Source of the DNA: Paenibacillus zeirhizosphaerae
GTDB taxonomy: Bacteria > Bacillota > Bacilli > Paenibacillales > Paenibacillaceae
Reading direction: 5' to 3'
Length of the DNA: 64,000 nucleotides
Assembly (NCBI RefSeq): GCF_030705605.1
Contig: NZ_JAPCKK010000030.1
Location: forward strand, 248,001 to 312,000
Part shown: positions 44,901 to 53,700 of the stretch, one piece after another
Numbering within the stretch: the stretch's first letter is position 1
How the letters are laid out: every line of letters begins with the position of its first letter
Notes under the pieces: model-generated
Seen by the model: the letters and a program-made list of their open reading frames with translations, nothing else
The model's database searches: none
Told to the model about the DNA's origin: nothing
Made by a program: the position numbers and the translations under genes

Positions 44901-47229
44901 TCGGATTTTCCTGCGGAATGACCAGTGCCAAGCCTTTAAGCGTGGAATGCGCAGCCTGAACCCGCTCCGTGCCTGTCACCTCCTGCATCCCGTTGGTCGC
45001 CGCGATAATATCCGCCGTAACGGTGCCCTTGACCATATGGAGATTCCGAACATGCTCAAGCAGACGGTAAGCGCCGTTTCGCTGCAAATCCTGAAACCGT
45101 TCAGCGTCAAGCGTTTGATGGATATCAGGATTGATGCTCTCCAAATGCAATATTTTCAGGGGTTTGGTGTTGGTCTCCGGCAATGTCCACGCTTCACCCG
45201 GAGCGGCAATCCGCACTTCCGCCTGATGTTCCGCGAGTATGTTCAGAATATGCCCGCTAATTCCCCAAGAGTCGGGAGCAAGGACCCATATGCTCTCTTT
45301 GAGCCGTTCTATTGTGCGTATATCGAGCGTGCGGCTAATCCTGGAGGTTCTGGACCAACCGGGGACATACAGCCATTTTGCGAGATCCGTATTTTTTTGC
45401 AGCCGGGTTTCCGGCACTATGCTGTCACTATCTTGTAAACGGGCGGACGGGTCACCGGTCGCCATAAGCTGCTTGTACAGCTCAAGCTGGCGGTTATACT
45501 GCACTTTCTCAAACGGATAGGTCGGCAGATGCAGCACATGTCCGGGAAAAAGATGCGGATATTGGTTTCGGATGCTCTCACCCGCCAACCAGCGTTCACG
45601 AACTTCCTCTATGAAACCGGGTGCCGAGAGCTGTGTCCCAGACTCTTGAAATGCGTACAACTGCTCAATCGCCTCCAGACGGCTATGGCAAATGACCGCA
45701 GCACGATGCTTCCATTCCGCTCTGGCACGGACAAGCGTGTGTGCGACATCTTCCAGAGCGGCGTGCGGATTCTCTGCCAGGTAGCGGGCCAGATTGTGGG
45801 CTGTTTGTTTCAGGGCTGCGGTTGTCTTGGCCGATATGGGAAGAAGAATCGGCAACATCTCCGCCTGTGTGCCCATGGACTTCCCGTGATTAAGACGACT
45901 TGCGTTCTCCGCCAATACCGGAGCTTGCTCCAGAATCAAATGAGCGTTCGTACCTCCGATCCCAAAAGAGCTGACACCGGCACGCAGGGGATGCCCCCTG
46001 TCGCTTGTCCATGGCCGCTCCTGCGTATTGACATAAAACGGGCTCGTATTCCAGTCAAACTGCGGATTCGGGCTGGTCACATGCAGTGTTGGCGGAAGCG
46101 TGCGCTGCTTTAACGCCAGCACCGTTTTAATGAACCCGGCTACTCCGGCGGCGCAGTCCAGATGGCCGATATTGGATTTTACCGAACCGATGGCACAGGA
46201 TGCGGGCATAACACCGTCAAATGCCAGGCGCAGCCCTTCAAGCTCCACGGGGTCTCCTATATAGGTGCCTGTACCATGCGCTTCCACATAACTGATGCTG
46301 TCCGGTTCCACATCCGCAGCCAGCATGGCTGAGCGGATTACACGGCTCTGCTCCTCAATGCTGGGAGCGGAAAAGGCTGCCTTGCCCGCCCCGTCGTTAT
46401 TGATGGCTGAACCTTTAATCAAAGCATGAATGGGGTCTCCGTCCTCAAGCGCATCCTCCAATCTTTTTAGCAAAACGACGCCCGCCCCGCTTCCGCCGAC
46501 CGTTCCGGCAGCCTCCTGGTCAAAAGCGCGGCAATGCCCGTCCGGAGACAGAATCATGCCTTCCTGGAACAGATAGCCGCCTTCCTGAGGGAGTGAGACC
46601 GTCACTCCTCCGGCCAGCGCCATGCGGCATTCTCCACTAAGCAAGCCTTGACAAGCCATATGAATGGCCACAAGGGACGTGGAACAGGCAGTATATATAC
46701 TCACACTGGGACCTTTCAGATTGAGGGCATAGGACACTCGTGTTGAGAGAAAATCTTTATCCGTCAATTGGCTGTCGGCAAATTGTTTGGATTCGGGAGC
46801 AAGGTCTGCCAGGGAGGCAGTTGCCTCCCACAGCAGATTGGACGATGCCCCAGCGTATACACCTACGGACAGATCGGATTCGGGCAAGGCGTAGCCCCCC
46901 TCCTCCAGGGCCTCCCATGCGCATTCATGGAACAGGCGAATCTGGGGGTCGAGTAACTCGGCATCAGCAGGAACATAGTTGAAAAACGATGCATCAAAAC
47001 AGTCATAATCCTTCAGTAGTCCTTTGGCCTTGACGTAATTCGGATTCTGAAGCATGTCCTTGGATACGCCTGCATCCTCCAGTTGTTTGTCTGTAAAATA
47101 AGTGATGGATTCAACGCCGTGTTTCAGATTATGCCAAAATTGATCCAGATTGGCGGCACCAGGAAATCTCCCGGCCATTCCGATAATGGCAATTTCTAAC
47201 CCCGTAAATGGGCTGTTTTCCTTTTCCAT
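35902..47229 (-). CDS. PKS-NRPS hybrid: KS-KR-ACP-C-A-PCP-C-A(Lys)-PCP-C
   Basis: 3775 residues. A ketosynthase (10-435) has Cys182 in TACSTS, His318 in EAHGTGT and His356 in KSNIGH. No acyltransferase follows; residues 440-590 hold only the flanking linkers (LPISAK, then HLPTYPFEK), the mark of an AT-less module. A ketoreductase (about 610-1090) has ITGGFGKIG, Ser1003/1004 and Tyr1017. The ACP has LGGDSLKG (Ser1166). Two C-A-PCP modules follow: codes DALFIGGTFK (Val/Ile-like) and DTESIGSVCK (close to the bacitracin Lys code). A final complete C domain ends in LESISFDF. It would extend the Orn-loaded chain by one beta-hydroxy ketide, then add two residues. AAAAGGAG precedes the ATG. Confidence 0.92.
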   Translation of the reverse strand: MEKENSPFTGLEIAIIGMAGRFPGAANLDQFWHNLKHGVESITYFTDKQLEDAGVSKDMLQNPNYVKAKGLLKDYDCFDASFFNYVPADAELLDPQIRLFHECAWEALEEGGYALPESDLSVGVYAGASSNLLWEATASLADLAPESKQFADSQLTDKDFLSTRVSYALNLKGPSVSIYTACSTSLVAIHMACQGLLSGECRMALAGGVTVSLPQEGGYLFQEGMILSPDGHCRAFDQEAAGTVGGSGAGVVLLKRLEDALEDGDPIHALIKGSAINNDGAGKAAFSAPSIEEQSRVIRSAMLAADVEPDSISYVEAHGTGTYIGDPVELEGLRLAFDGVMPASCAIGSVKSNIGHLDCAAGVAGFIKTVLALKQRTLPPTLHVTSPNPQFDWNTSPFYVNTQERPWTSDRGHPLRAGVSSFGIGGTNAHLILEQAPVLAENASRLNHGKSMGTQAEMLPILLPISAKTTAALKQTAHNLARYLAENPHAALEDVAHTLVRARAEWKHRAAVICHSRLEAIEQLYAFQESGTQLSAPGFIEEVRERWLAGESIRNQYPHLFPGHVLHLPTYPFEKVQYNRQLELYKQLMATGDPSARLQDSDSIVPETRLQKNTDLAKWLYVPGWSRTSRISRTLDIRTIERLKESIWVLAPDSWGISGHILNILAEHQAEVRIAAPGEAWTLPETNTKPLKILHLESINPDIHQTLDAERFQDLQRNGAYRLLEHVRNLHMVKGTVTADIIAATNGMQEVTGTERVQAAHSTLKGLALVIPQENPNIRCTLVDLDDELCAESMQAYACALLSEAVRVDPSPEPFVAYRKQYRWIANYTPAPLPARPNGQSGLRTGGIYCITGGFGKIGRALAEHLALRYGARVVLLGRTAIPDRHTWKDILAGQVYAAEQRLRSLIRWAQTLEQNGAEILLLTADAASEASLREAFSRVREYWGPIHGIIHAAGLTEGATFEAVSRLHEGQLEEQFHSKVHGVLALERAAANLKLDFCVLFSSLSAVLGGITFGAYAAANSFLDAYVYSLPVRQGRWISLGWDGWNMRGEHDTDSAADDPFLMEMDEALEILERVLLTEETGHLIVSTANLEQRRRRWVTGLRAEREQAAPVRNNMKKLPRPQLSIPYSEPENELQRKLTDFWGNFFGIEDIGIDDDFFELGGDSLKGATLIAGLQKQGLTLPLSELFQHSTIRELAKIWTGETMEEASVAHEEAELTDLYPLSPAQTRMYFMNRYYEQDTNYNIPSAVTIDGPLDKEKVERTIRALIRRHDMLRTSFEMRGDEPVQRVHPASEIRFDLEYSEAALERLEATVHELIQPFDLERAPLLRAQLIRLEEDRHLFFMDMHHIISDGVSTGIIMREFVELYDGKPLEEPTHQYKDYVRWLKGISPSVRERQQQFWLNQYRGELPALRLPVRMEPGQVGNADADKLGFILDQETSRKLLALASRHRSTMFMTLLTLYYVFLSKYTNQQDIVIGTASAGRQYEHADNIIGMFVNTLPLRNFPEGGKRFTDFLEEVKFNVLQSFDHQEYPFEELLQQLNPERNPDRQPLMETMFVFQNIDFHAESGSLTFAGYDLPSTSSKYDLMLEAKEINEGILCLFHYRVQCFDRAYVEQMSRHFQHLVQQCLANPEQELRQMRLLTPEEEVRLLQLTHPYPCESPAQTVQSRFEAMAKLYPDHIALMTENGSYTYQFLNEQANRVAHTLMPIMLHQEAIVAIVMERTEQLVSAILGTMKSGAAYLLIQPDLPKERIAYMLQDSEAVKIITTPEHAGKLSGYGPELLLMRDDDLTACTENPATTIPPERLAYVMYTSGTTGKPKAVMIENRNIARLVMPENYRLFIQGNRVLQTASIMFDAFTLELWGTLTNGGTLVMLNERIIQEAHTFSSALSDYGITDLFLTTSLFHYLVQQQPSAFATLRTVIIGGEAASAYHAELLHQACPGTVLINGYGPTENTTFSTMHIVKRGTKAPVPIGVPLYLSQAYVVHPEQLNQLQPPGVEGELCVAGEGVGRGYWKQPEMTDRKFVPNPYHPGKLMYRTGDFAKWLPDGTLQFIGRMDDQVKIRGYRIELDEIRACMLEHPDITGSAVIVLDRETGLDKEICAYYTAGQAESAQEQVRKFIAARLPRYMVPAFVIRLDVLPLTSNGKLDKRALPDPRIHLQDSADLLTEPVTPMERRLAGIFADVLEMNTIGRDCNFFDWGGHSLKAMQLVSRVQQEFNLEMRLKDLFRYPVLQELALRLEEREERAVEEQEPLPVVQFQWPQPAVHKEDYPLSSAQQRLFILEQFQDIGTSYNMPFVLRLEGELDIERVKFVYTTMLSRHAALRTSFHLTEDRGPVQRVAPLESIQAEIRLYPCELEDRQAVQDLIQQFIQPFVLDQASLVRVGIVQMQERRHLLMVDMHHLISDGVSMDVWVDEFIRLYTNDNELEPSRLQYPDYAVWQQQQLHSGIFERHKAFWQNQLAGPLPVLQMPADYTRPAVRNYAGSQYSFTLGQELTEKLRSCCREHGVTLYMLTLAAYGALLHQYTGQDDLVIGTPVAGRSHADLFRVIGMFSNTLAIRCHPEPGKTAAVFLQEVKNIALHAFEHADYPFEELVQALNVPRDTSRNPVFDTMFSLQNTPSRTLQIPGLSCEPYAFETKQSAFDLSLQIHEQKDRLELFIEYSTSLFREATIHRLMRHYCNILQIFATRPGALLSEVDMLTNEEKHLILQQFNSPGVGREQSAITVPYLVERQAVTAPNRLAVHNGEDRLTYRELMQKVDMLARHLTELEMVEGKTVAILMSNSSAMIVGLLAIQRMGAICLPIDPEYPEKRIAFMLKDADAFLLITDVQTRVPLSWTGQTLRMSGTEVVGISLSKADLCGDVSDSLFGAPGEARAWLPDRSQPEAIAYVLYTSGTTGQPKGVKISHQNLAHYVTRFNEMFHLDADDRVLHHSSTSFDTSIEEIYPALVAGGSVHIAAKDKARHVESLAALIEERSVTVISGSPVMLSELDRHLQHHRVRLFISGGDVLKKQHVSRLMQNAEVFNSYGPTETTVCAAYHRCQDSDGDMMPIGKPIPGYRIYILNRSGQLQPPGIPGELCIAGSGVAQGYLGREDLTAERFTPDPYGTGSMYRTGDLAKWDEQGNLHFLGRVDQQVKIRGYRVELQEIETALLQIPGVQEAVVLATADQDHFQRLQAFLVSDIPQHPGQTRERLLLELPEYMIPSQFIMLDRMPLTHNGKVDRRKLEQEHDHLQEVAQESRAAEPANPVESRLLHIWKEVLNVDELGVHDNFFASGGHSLRATSLAVKIRHEFRLDFNLQHVFQYQTIAETAVFLKSSLAEAHLDDILPAKQADHYPVSSAQKRMLLLNAAEEAGISYNMPMVLEVAGKLDENRCRAALAELIGRHEILRTSFHFIDGMPVQKVHNQGEAEWIEIEAAQNEVEAKIKEQIRPFRLDQPTHLRVCLIHTDEQSAVLVFDIHHIISDGVSLSILIAEFMDLYMRKELPALHVQYKDFAVWQNRMLSSPLMQQQKNYWLGQFEDEVPALELPYDYERPKLQSFSGSSISFEVGQELSEQLKQLALRTDTTLYMLLLAAYYALLYRYSGQRDIVVGCPIAGRQHERLEHMLGMFVNTLPLRMQIDGDCKFEDLLQTVRQRTLDGYAHQDYPFDDLVEQLDYRRDLSRNPLFDTVLVMQNMESPPSMIPDVQFQARDYERNSTMFDIRFEVTEGIRDLQFTMDYCTGLFKASTIRHMTRNYMQILQQIVRNTAMELDRMELEHGYTIRERQDWLESISFDF

Positions 47230-47249
47230 TCTGAATGCTCCTTTTCAAG

Positions 47250-47759
47250 CTACTCGGCACCTGTCTCAAATCGTTGAAAATTACATAATTCACCGTCATA
47301 TAGCTCTTCTTTTTCCGAAAATGGAATTCCGTTAAGTTCATATACCTTTTTCCAGAAGGAAATCGCTTGAGCGTTGCCCGCCAATTGAAAAATCAAGTAT
47401 TTGCCCCGATATTGCCGGAATATTTGCTGAACAGCAGCCCGGGCAATTCCCTTGTGCCTGTAACCTTTCAGAATGAACAGCTCGTTCACGCAATAATCGA
47501 CATCCTTGGCCGTATAGGGAGGCTGATTCAGCATCAGAAATCCCGCGACCCGGGTTTCATGGAAAATCAAAAAGGCTTTCAGCCGGTCATCCTGCTCGTA
47601 CAGAGGCAGTCCTTCATATTCAAACATTCCCTTCTCATTCGGCCTGAGCTCCGGTGTATATGCCGATAAGTCATGAAGATACAGGGGGACAAGATTTCGC
47701 AAGATTTCCATTTCATAGGATTCTCTGACGGGAACAAGCTGTGTGTCGCCTTGACTCAT
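47250..47759 (-). CDS. GNAT-family N-acetyltransferase (possible self-resistance)
   Basis: A 169-residue GNAT-type acetyltransferase. The acetyl-CoA loop is seen in LKGYRHKGIARAAVQQIF, and the late strand/helix text LAGNAQAISFWKKVYELNGI is typical. It lies between NRPS-2 and the PKS-NRPS with 20-25 bp gaps and has its own GGAGG box, so it is part of the operon. Acetyltransferases in the zwittermicin (ZmaR), edeine (EdeQ) and paenilamicin (PamZ) clusters inactivate the producer's own compound. The same role is plausible here because a cationic product with free amines is predicted. Tailoring of the peptide is the alternative. Confidence 0.85.
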   Translation of the reverse strand: MSQGDTQLVPVRESYEMEILRNLVPLYLHDLSAYTPELRPNEKGMFEYEGLPLYEQDDRLKAFLIFHETRVAGFLMLNQPPYTAKDVDYCVNELFILKGYRHKGIARAAVQQIFRQYRGKYLIFQLAGNAQAISFWKKVYELNGIPFSEKEELYDGELCNFQRFETGAE

Positions 47760-47783
47760 AGGTTAACCTCCAAACGAGTTCGA

Positions 47784-50700
47784 TTAGCGTTTCCGTCTTC
47801 GATTCAGCATGTCTCTCTTGCGCTGGTTTCCGTCCTGGATCTGAGCTGCCTGCTGCTGATGTGCAGCCTGGCTGACTATAGCTGGCTCCTTCTCCTTGTC
47901 ACCCGCACGAAGCTGAACGATAAACGAGCGAATGGTCGGATACCTGAACAAGGTCGCTACACTGAATTCAAGCGACAGCTCTTCACGGATTCGGGTATTG
48001 ACCTCCAGTATGGACATGGAATTTCCGCCGAGATCAAAAAAATTGTCATCCAGCCCAACCTGGTCGCACGAAAGAACATGCTTCCAGATCTCCGCAAGCT
48101 TGATCTCGATATCGGTCTCAGGACGGTCTCCTCCGTCGCTGTGGGAAGTAGGGCCCGTTACGGGAACTGGGAATGACTTGACATCAATTTTCCCGTTGCT
48201 GCTGACCGGCATTTGTTCCAGCCTCATCCAATGGGACGGGATCATGAATTCCGGAAGCGAGGCTGTCAATGTATTCCTCAATTCCTGTGAATCCATGTTG
48301 TTCTCAGCCGTATAATAGGCGCATAAGGACAATTCTTTGCCTTCATCCTGACGGGCGATGACTACCGCCTCGGAGATCAGGGGATGCCGGCGCAGCGCAC
48401 TTTCGATTTCACCTGTTTCGATTCGCAATCCGCGGATTTTGATTTGAGTGTCGCCCCTGCCGAGAAACTCTACGGTTCCATCCGGGAGCCATCTCGCATA
48501 ATCCCCGGTCCGGTAGACCCTGCCACCTTCCACGAACGGGTCGGCTAAGAAACGGTTGTCTGTAAGCTCGGGATTGTTATGATATCCATTGCCTACACCG
48601 ATACCGCCTATATATAATTCTCCCGTGACGCCGATCGGCACCAGTTTTGCACATTTGTCCAAAATATAAAATCGTACATTCGGAAGCGGTCTTCCGATGG
48701 GAACCTTCGTTTCCGGCAGACTCCAGCCAGGCCTGCACTCATAATAGCTCGAATCCACAGTCGCCTCGGTCACTCCATAACTGTTCACAATCCGCATAGC
48801 TCCACCGAATCGTGCCTGCAAGCGATTGAAGTCCTCCACCCTGCACACATCCGAGCCAATAATCAGAAGCTTCAGGAACGATACGTCCAGGTTTCGCTCA
48901 CTCACATAGCTCATGAATGGCACAATCAGAGCCGAGGTCGATTCAAACAGTGTAATGCGGTTCCCTGCCATCAAGCTGTAGAGACGGCGGAAATCATATT
49001 TTTCTTCCTCCGAGCTGATGACCAGCTTGCCGCCATGAAGAAGCGTCCTGCCCAAATCGCCGGTGAACACGTCAAATGCAATGCTTGCCAACTGCAGCAG
49101 ACTGAACTCCGGACGTGTCAATTGATATTCCTCCCGCCATATACGGCACATGGCGATAAACTGCCTGTGTCCGATCATGACGCCCTTGGGCCTGCCGGTA
49201 GAGCCCGAGGTATAAATGATGTACATCAAATCCTCGCTGTTGACGATTGGACGACTCGTCTGTTCAGGCTCTTGTGACCAATCCACATGCTCAATCGGGA
49301 TGCAGCATACCGAAGAGGACACAGACTGCCTTGTGTCTGCATGGCAGATAAGCCATTCCGCCCCGCTGTCGTTCAGCATATGCGCCACCCGTTCTTCCGG
49401 GTATGCCGGATCGATCGGAACATAAGCGGCACCCGTCCGCAATACCGCCAAGATGGCAACAACGCCCTCCATCGAACGCTCCAGCAGGACGCCAACCTTG
49501 CCCCCGGGCCCTGCGCCCCGGGATTGCAGCACACAGGCTAGTACGAAGACACGCCGCTGCAGCTCAGCATAAGTCAGATAGCGTCCTTCATATACCAGTG
49601 CCGTTTGCTGAGCATATCGATGCGCCGCGCGTTCAAACAGCGTATAAAAGTCTTCATTCGGCGATGGTTCGGCAAGCTGGCGGTGAAATCCGGTCAGCAG
49701 CCTCGTTCTCTCTTCTGCCGGCAGAAACTCAATATCCCCGAGCAGTTGATCCGACCGCTCCGTGAATGCCAGCAATATGTGAATGTAATAATCCATATAG
49801 CGGTGAACCGTCTCCGCCATAAACAGCTCTGCGCTGTACTCCAGCTCAAGCAGCATCTCCTCAGAGGTTTCAACAATGTTTAGCGACAAATCAAACTTCG
49901 ATACCGGAAATGGAACCATATACGGTTCGACACGCAGCTCGGGCCACTGCGGCAATGACAATGGCTTGGACTGGTAGCTGAACATCGTGTCGAACAGCGG
50001 ATTACGGCTCATATCCCGCGGCAGATTTAGCTTCTCGATCAAATGCTCGAAAGGAAGCTCCTGGTGCTCTTGCGCGAGCAACAGCAGATCCGCCACTTCG
50101 TTCATATACTGTCTTACCGTTTTGTCTGCCGCAGGGCGTGAGCGAAGGGCAACTGTATTGACAAACATGCCGATCACACCCCGGATATCCGCCTGCTGGC
50201 GATTGGCAAAGGGTGATCCCACAATGATGTCTTCCTGGCCGGTGATTCGGAACAGCAGCGTATAATATGCAGTGAGCAGCAGGGTGTTTATGGTTACCCC
50301 CTTGTTTGCTGCAGTACGATTAAGCTTGTGATGAAGATCGGGCATCAGACTGATTTTAACGGTTCCGCCATCGTATCCTTTAACAGGAGGTCTTGGACGG
50401 TCAATCGGCAAATTCAGAATGGGCAGCTCGCCGCCCAGCGTGTCCAGCCAGAACTTTTCCTGCGTCCGGTAAAGATCGGTGTGGACCAGATTGCTTTGCC
50501 AAAGGCTGTAATCCTTGTACTCCACTTTTGCGGGCTGGGCAAGCTTCGTTCCCTGATATAATGCAAGGAAATCCCGCACGAAAATGTCGGTGCTGATTCC
50601 ATCCGCAATGATATGGTGCATATCAAGCATAAATATGCATTCTTCCTCTTGAGCAGAAACGATGCATATCCGGGCAAGAGGTGCCTTGTCCAGCGAAAAA

Positions 50701-53700
50701 GGCTGAATAAATTGCGAAATAACATCATGACGTTCAATGTCGGTAAATGCTTGCCGGTACGACACCGGGATTTGAGCAAAAGGCTCAATGTGTTGAACAG
50801 GCCTTCCGTTCACCGTCTCAAATCGGGTACGCAGGGATTCATGACGTCGAGTCATCTCATCCAAAGCCAGAGAAAGCCGGTTGTGGTCCAGCCTGCCTCT
50901 AATCTTGACCATCAGCGGCATATTATAGGAAATGCCTTCACCTTCAAGCTCGTACAGGAAATACATTCGTCTTTGGGCCGAAGATAACGGATAGCTCTCT
51001 GCAGCGGCGGCTAAAGGTATGGCCATGACCTTGCTTTTGGACGAGGATTTAGCCAATGCGCTCAATGCTCTAACGGTAGGCTGCTTGAAAAATTGGCGTA
51101 GAGCTACCTCCGCCCCCATGCGTTCATGAATCATCAGCAGGATGGTGCTGGCCTGAAGCGAATTGCCGCCCAGCTCAAAAAATGAGTCTGTCGTGCTTAC
51201 CGGTCCGGTCAGCTCCAGCACTTCGGACCAGATCGCGGCAATTTGCCGTTCCCACTCACTTGCTGCATCCGTGCCTTGCCGTTCATCCTCCTGATCCTGA
51301 ATAACTTCTGCCGTCTGCAGCTTCTTGCGGTCAAGTTTGCCGTTGGGTGTCAGCGGGAATGAAGCAATATGCACCAATCGACCAGGAATCATATACGCCG
51401 GGAGTAAATCCATTAAGTGCGCCCTGACCTGCCTTGGCGAACATGGCCCTACAGCCGTATAATAACCAGCCAGTATGTCTCCGTTCTCCCGGGCAGACTC
51501 TGTCACAACCAGTGCCTGTGCTACGCCTTCACAGGACATCATGCTTTCCTGCACTTCTTCCGTATCGATACGGTAGCCCCGTATTTTGACCTGGTGGTCT
51601 AACCTTCCCATATACATCAAACACCCGTCATCCAGCCATCGTACCCAATCTCCGGTGCGATACATCGTACCCTCACCTTTGAACGGGTCCGGGATAAATC
51701 GTTCAGTTGTCAACTGCTTGTTCCCGTAATAACCGCTTGCTACGCCCTCGCCTCCGATGTACAGCTCTCCAGGAATACCTGGAGGAACAGGTTGACCTTG
51801 TGAATCCAATACATAAAGCCATGTGTTGGCCAAGGGCCTGCCTATGTCATTGCGGCTGGATGTAGTCAATTCCTGCACCGTGGACCAGATCGTTGTCTCT
51901 GTCGGACCATACATATTGTAAATTTTGGCCTGCGTACATTTCTGAAGTCCGGCAAGCAGCTTCAGCGGAAAATATTCTCCCCCAACAAGAATCTGCTGTG
52001 CCTGGCGAAGTAATTCCGTGCCATGGCGGTGATTCAACATCATCGACAGGCGGGATGGTGTCAGTTGCAGCGTGTGCACAGATTTGTCCCCTACCAGGCG
52101 GGCAAGCAGCTCCAGGTCCTGCTGCATGGCTTCATCGGCCATCATTACCTTCATCCCTTTCAGCAAGGGCAGCAGCATCTCAACAAAAAATATATCAAAC
52201 GATACCGTCGTCAAAGCCAGTACACCGGAGCCGGCAGGCCATGCTGTCTGTTCACTCATGGCATGGATGAAATTGAAAAGATTGTCGTGTGTAATAACAA
52301 CTCCTTTGGGAGAACCGGTAGAGCCGGAAGTGTACAGGACATAAGCCATATCCCCGGGTTCATTAACCGGATCAAGGTTGGCACACTGTCCATTCTGTGC
52401 GGACGACTCATCATGAAGGAGCAGTACTTCACCAGCGCAGCTCTCTTCCCATCCGTTCAATCTATCCAGGTTATCCGCCAGTACAAGTTTGACCCGGCTG
52501 CTTTGCAGCATATGGCGTATGCGCTCTTCCGGAAAGCTTGGGTCGATGGGCAGGTACGCACCGCCCGCCTTCAGCACTGCCATGATCGCCACAATCAAGC
52601 GATGGCTGCGGCCAAGCATGATCCCGACCAATGCATTTCGGCCAACTCCTTTGCTTCGGAGACGATTCGCCAGCGTGTTAGCCATGCTGTTCAATTCGTT
52701 GTAGGTAAGGCTCAACTGTGGTGTCTCAAGAGCAACGTGGTTGCCCACCGCCGCCGCCATTTGTTCAAACATCACATGGATGCCTGCTTCGACCGGATAA
52801 TGGGACCGGGCCGGATTCCATTCCCGAGTGATCTGGTAATACTGTTCTTCCGATAACAAGCTGATGTCCTGCAACGGACGCGAAGCCTGCAAGACCAGCT
52901 CTCTCAGCAGAATTGTAAAATGACGCGACATCTGCTGAATCGTTTCAGTACGGAACAAACCGGTCTTGTATTCCCACAAGAGCTCGAGCCTATGATCGTG
53001 GTTGATTACGGCGTACAGACTAAGATCAAACTTGGATATCCCGGGTGAAAGAGCGGCGGCCTTGATCCGTAAAGCTCCGCATTGCTCGAGCTCGGAGGAC
53101 GTTTGCATGGAGAACCAAGTATCAAACAGCGGATTATGGTTCAACTCCCGTGACGCCCCTACTTTAGCTACAAGCTGTTCAAACGGATATGCCTGATGCT
53201 CCAGCGCCGATACAACGGTATGTTTGACTTCTTTCAGAAATTGCATGAACGTCTTGTTTGCCGCAGGCTGGGAGCGAAGAGCCAAGGAATTTACGAATAC
53301 ACCAGCAAGATGCTTCAGTTCAGCACGTTCACGCCCTTCGGCGGGTGTACCTACCACGATATCTTCCTGACCGGTATATTTGTGCAATAGGACATAAAAG
53401 GCGGCAAGCATAACCGTAAATAACGTGGTGTGATGCTGCCGGGCCAGTTCCTTTAATAGCTCCAGAATGTCCGGATCACATGAGGATACCAGCACATCTC
53501 CCTGAACGTCGGGATGGCTCTTTTTCGGAAAATCTGCCGGCAAGGCCAACAACGGAATCTCATCCCGGAACTGCTCTAGCCAGTAGGCTTCATGCACAGC
53601 CATATCTCTGGTTTTAAGCTCTTTTTTCTGCCAGTCGGCGTAGTCCTTGTACTCCACCATGAGCGGCTCCAGCGATTTACCTTCATATAGGTGCAGCAGA

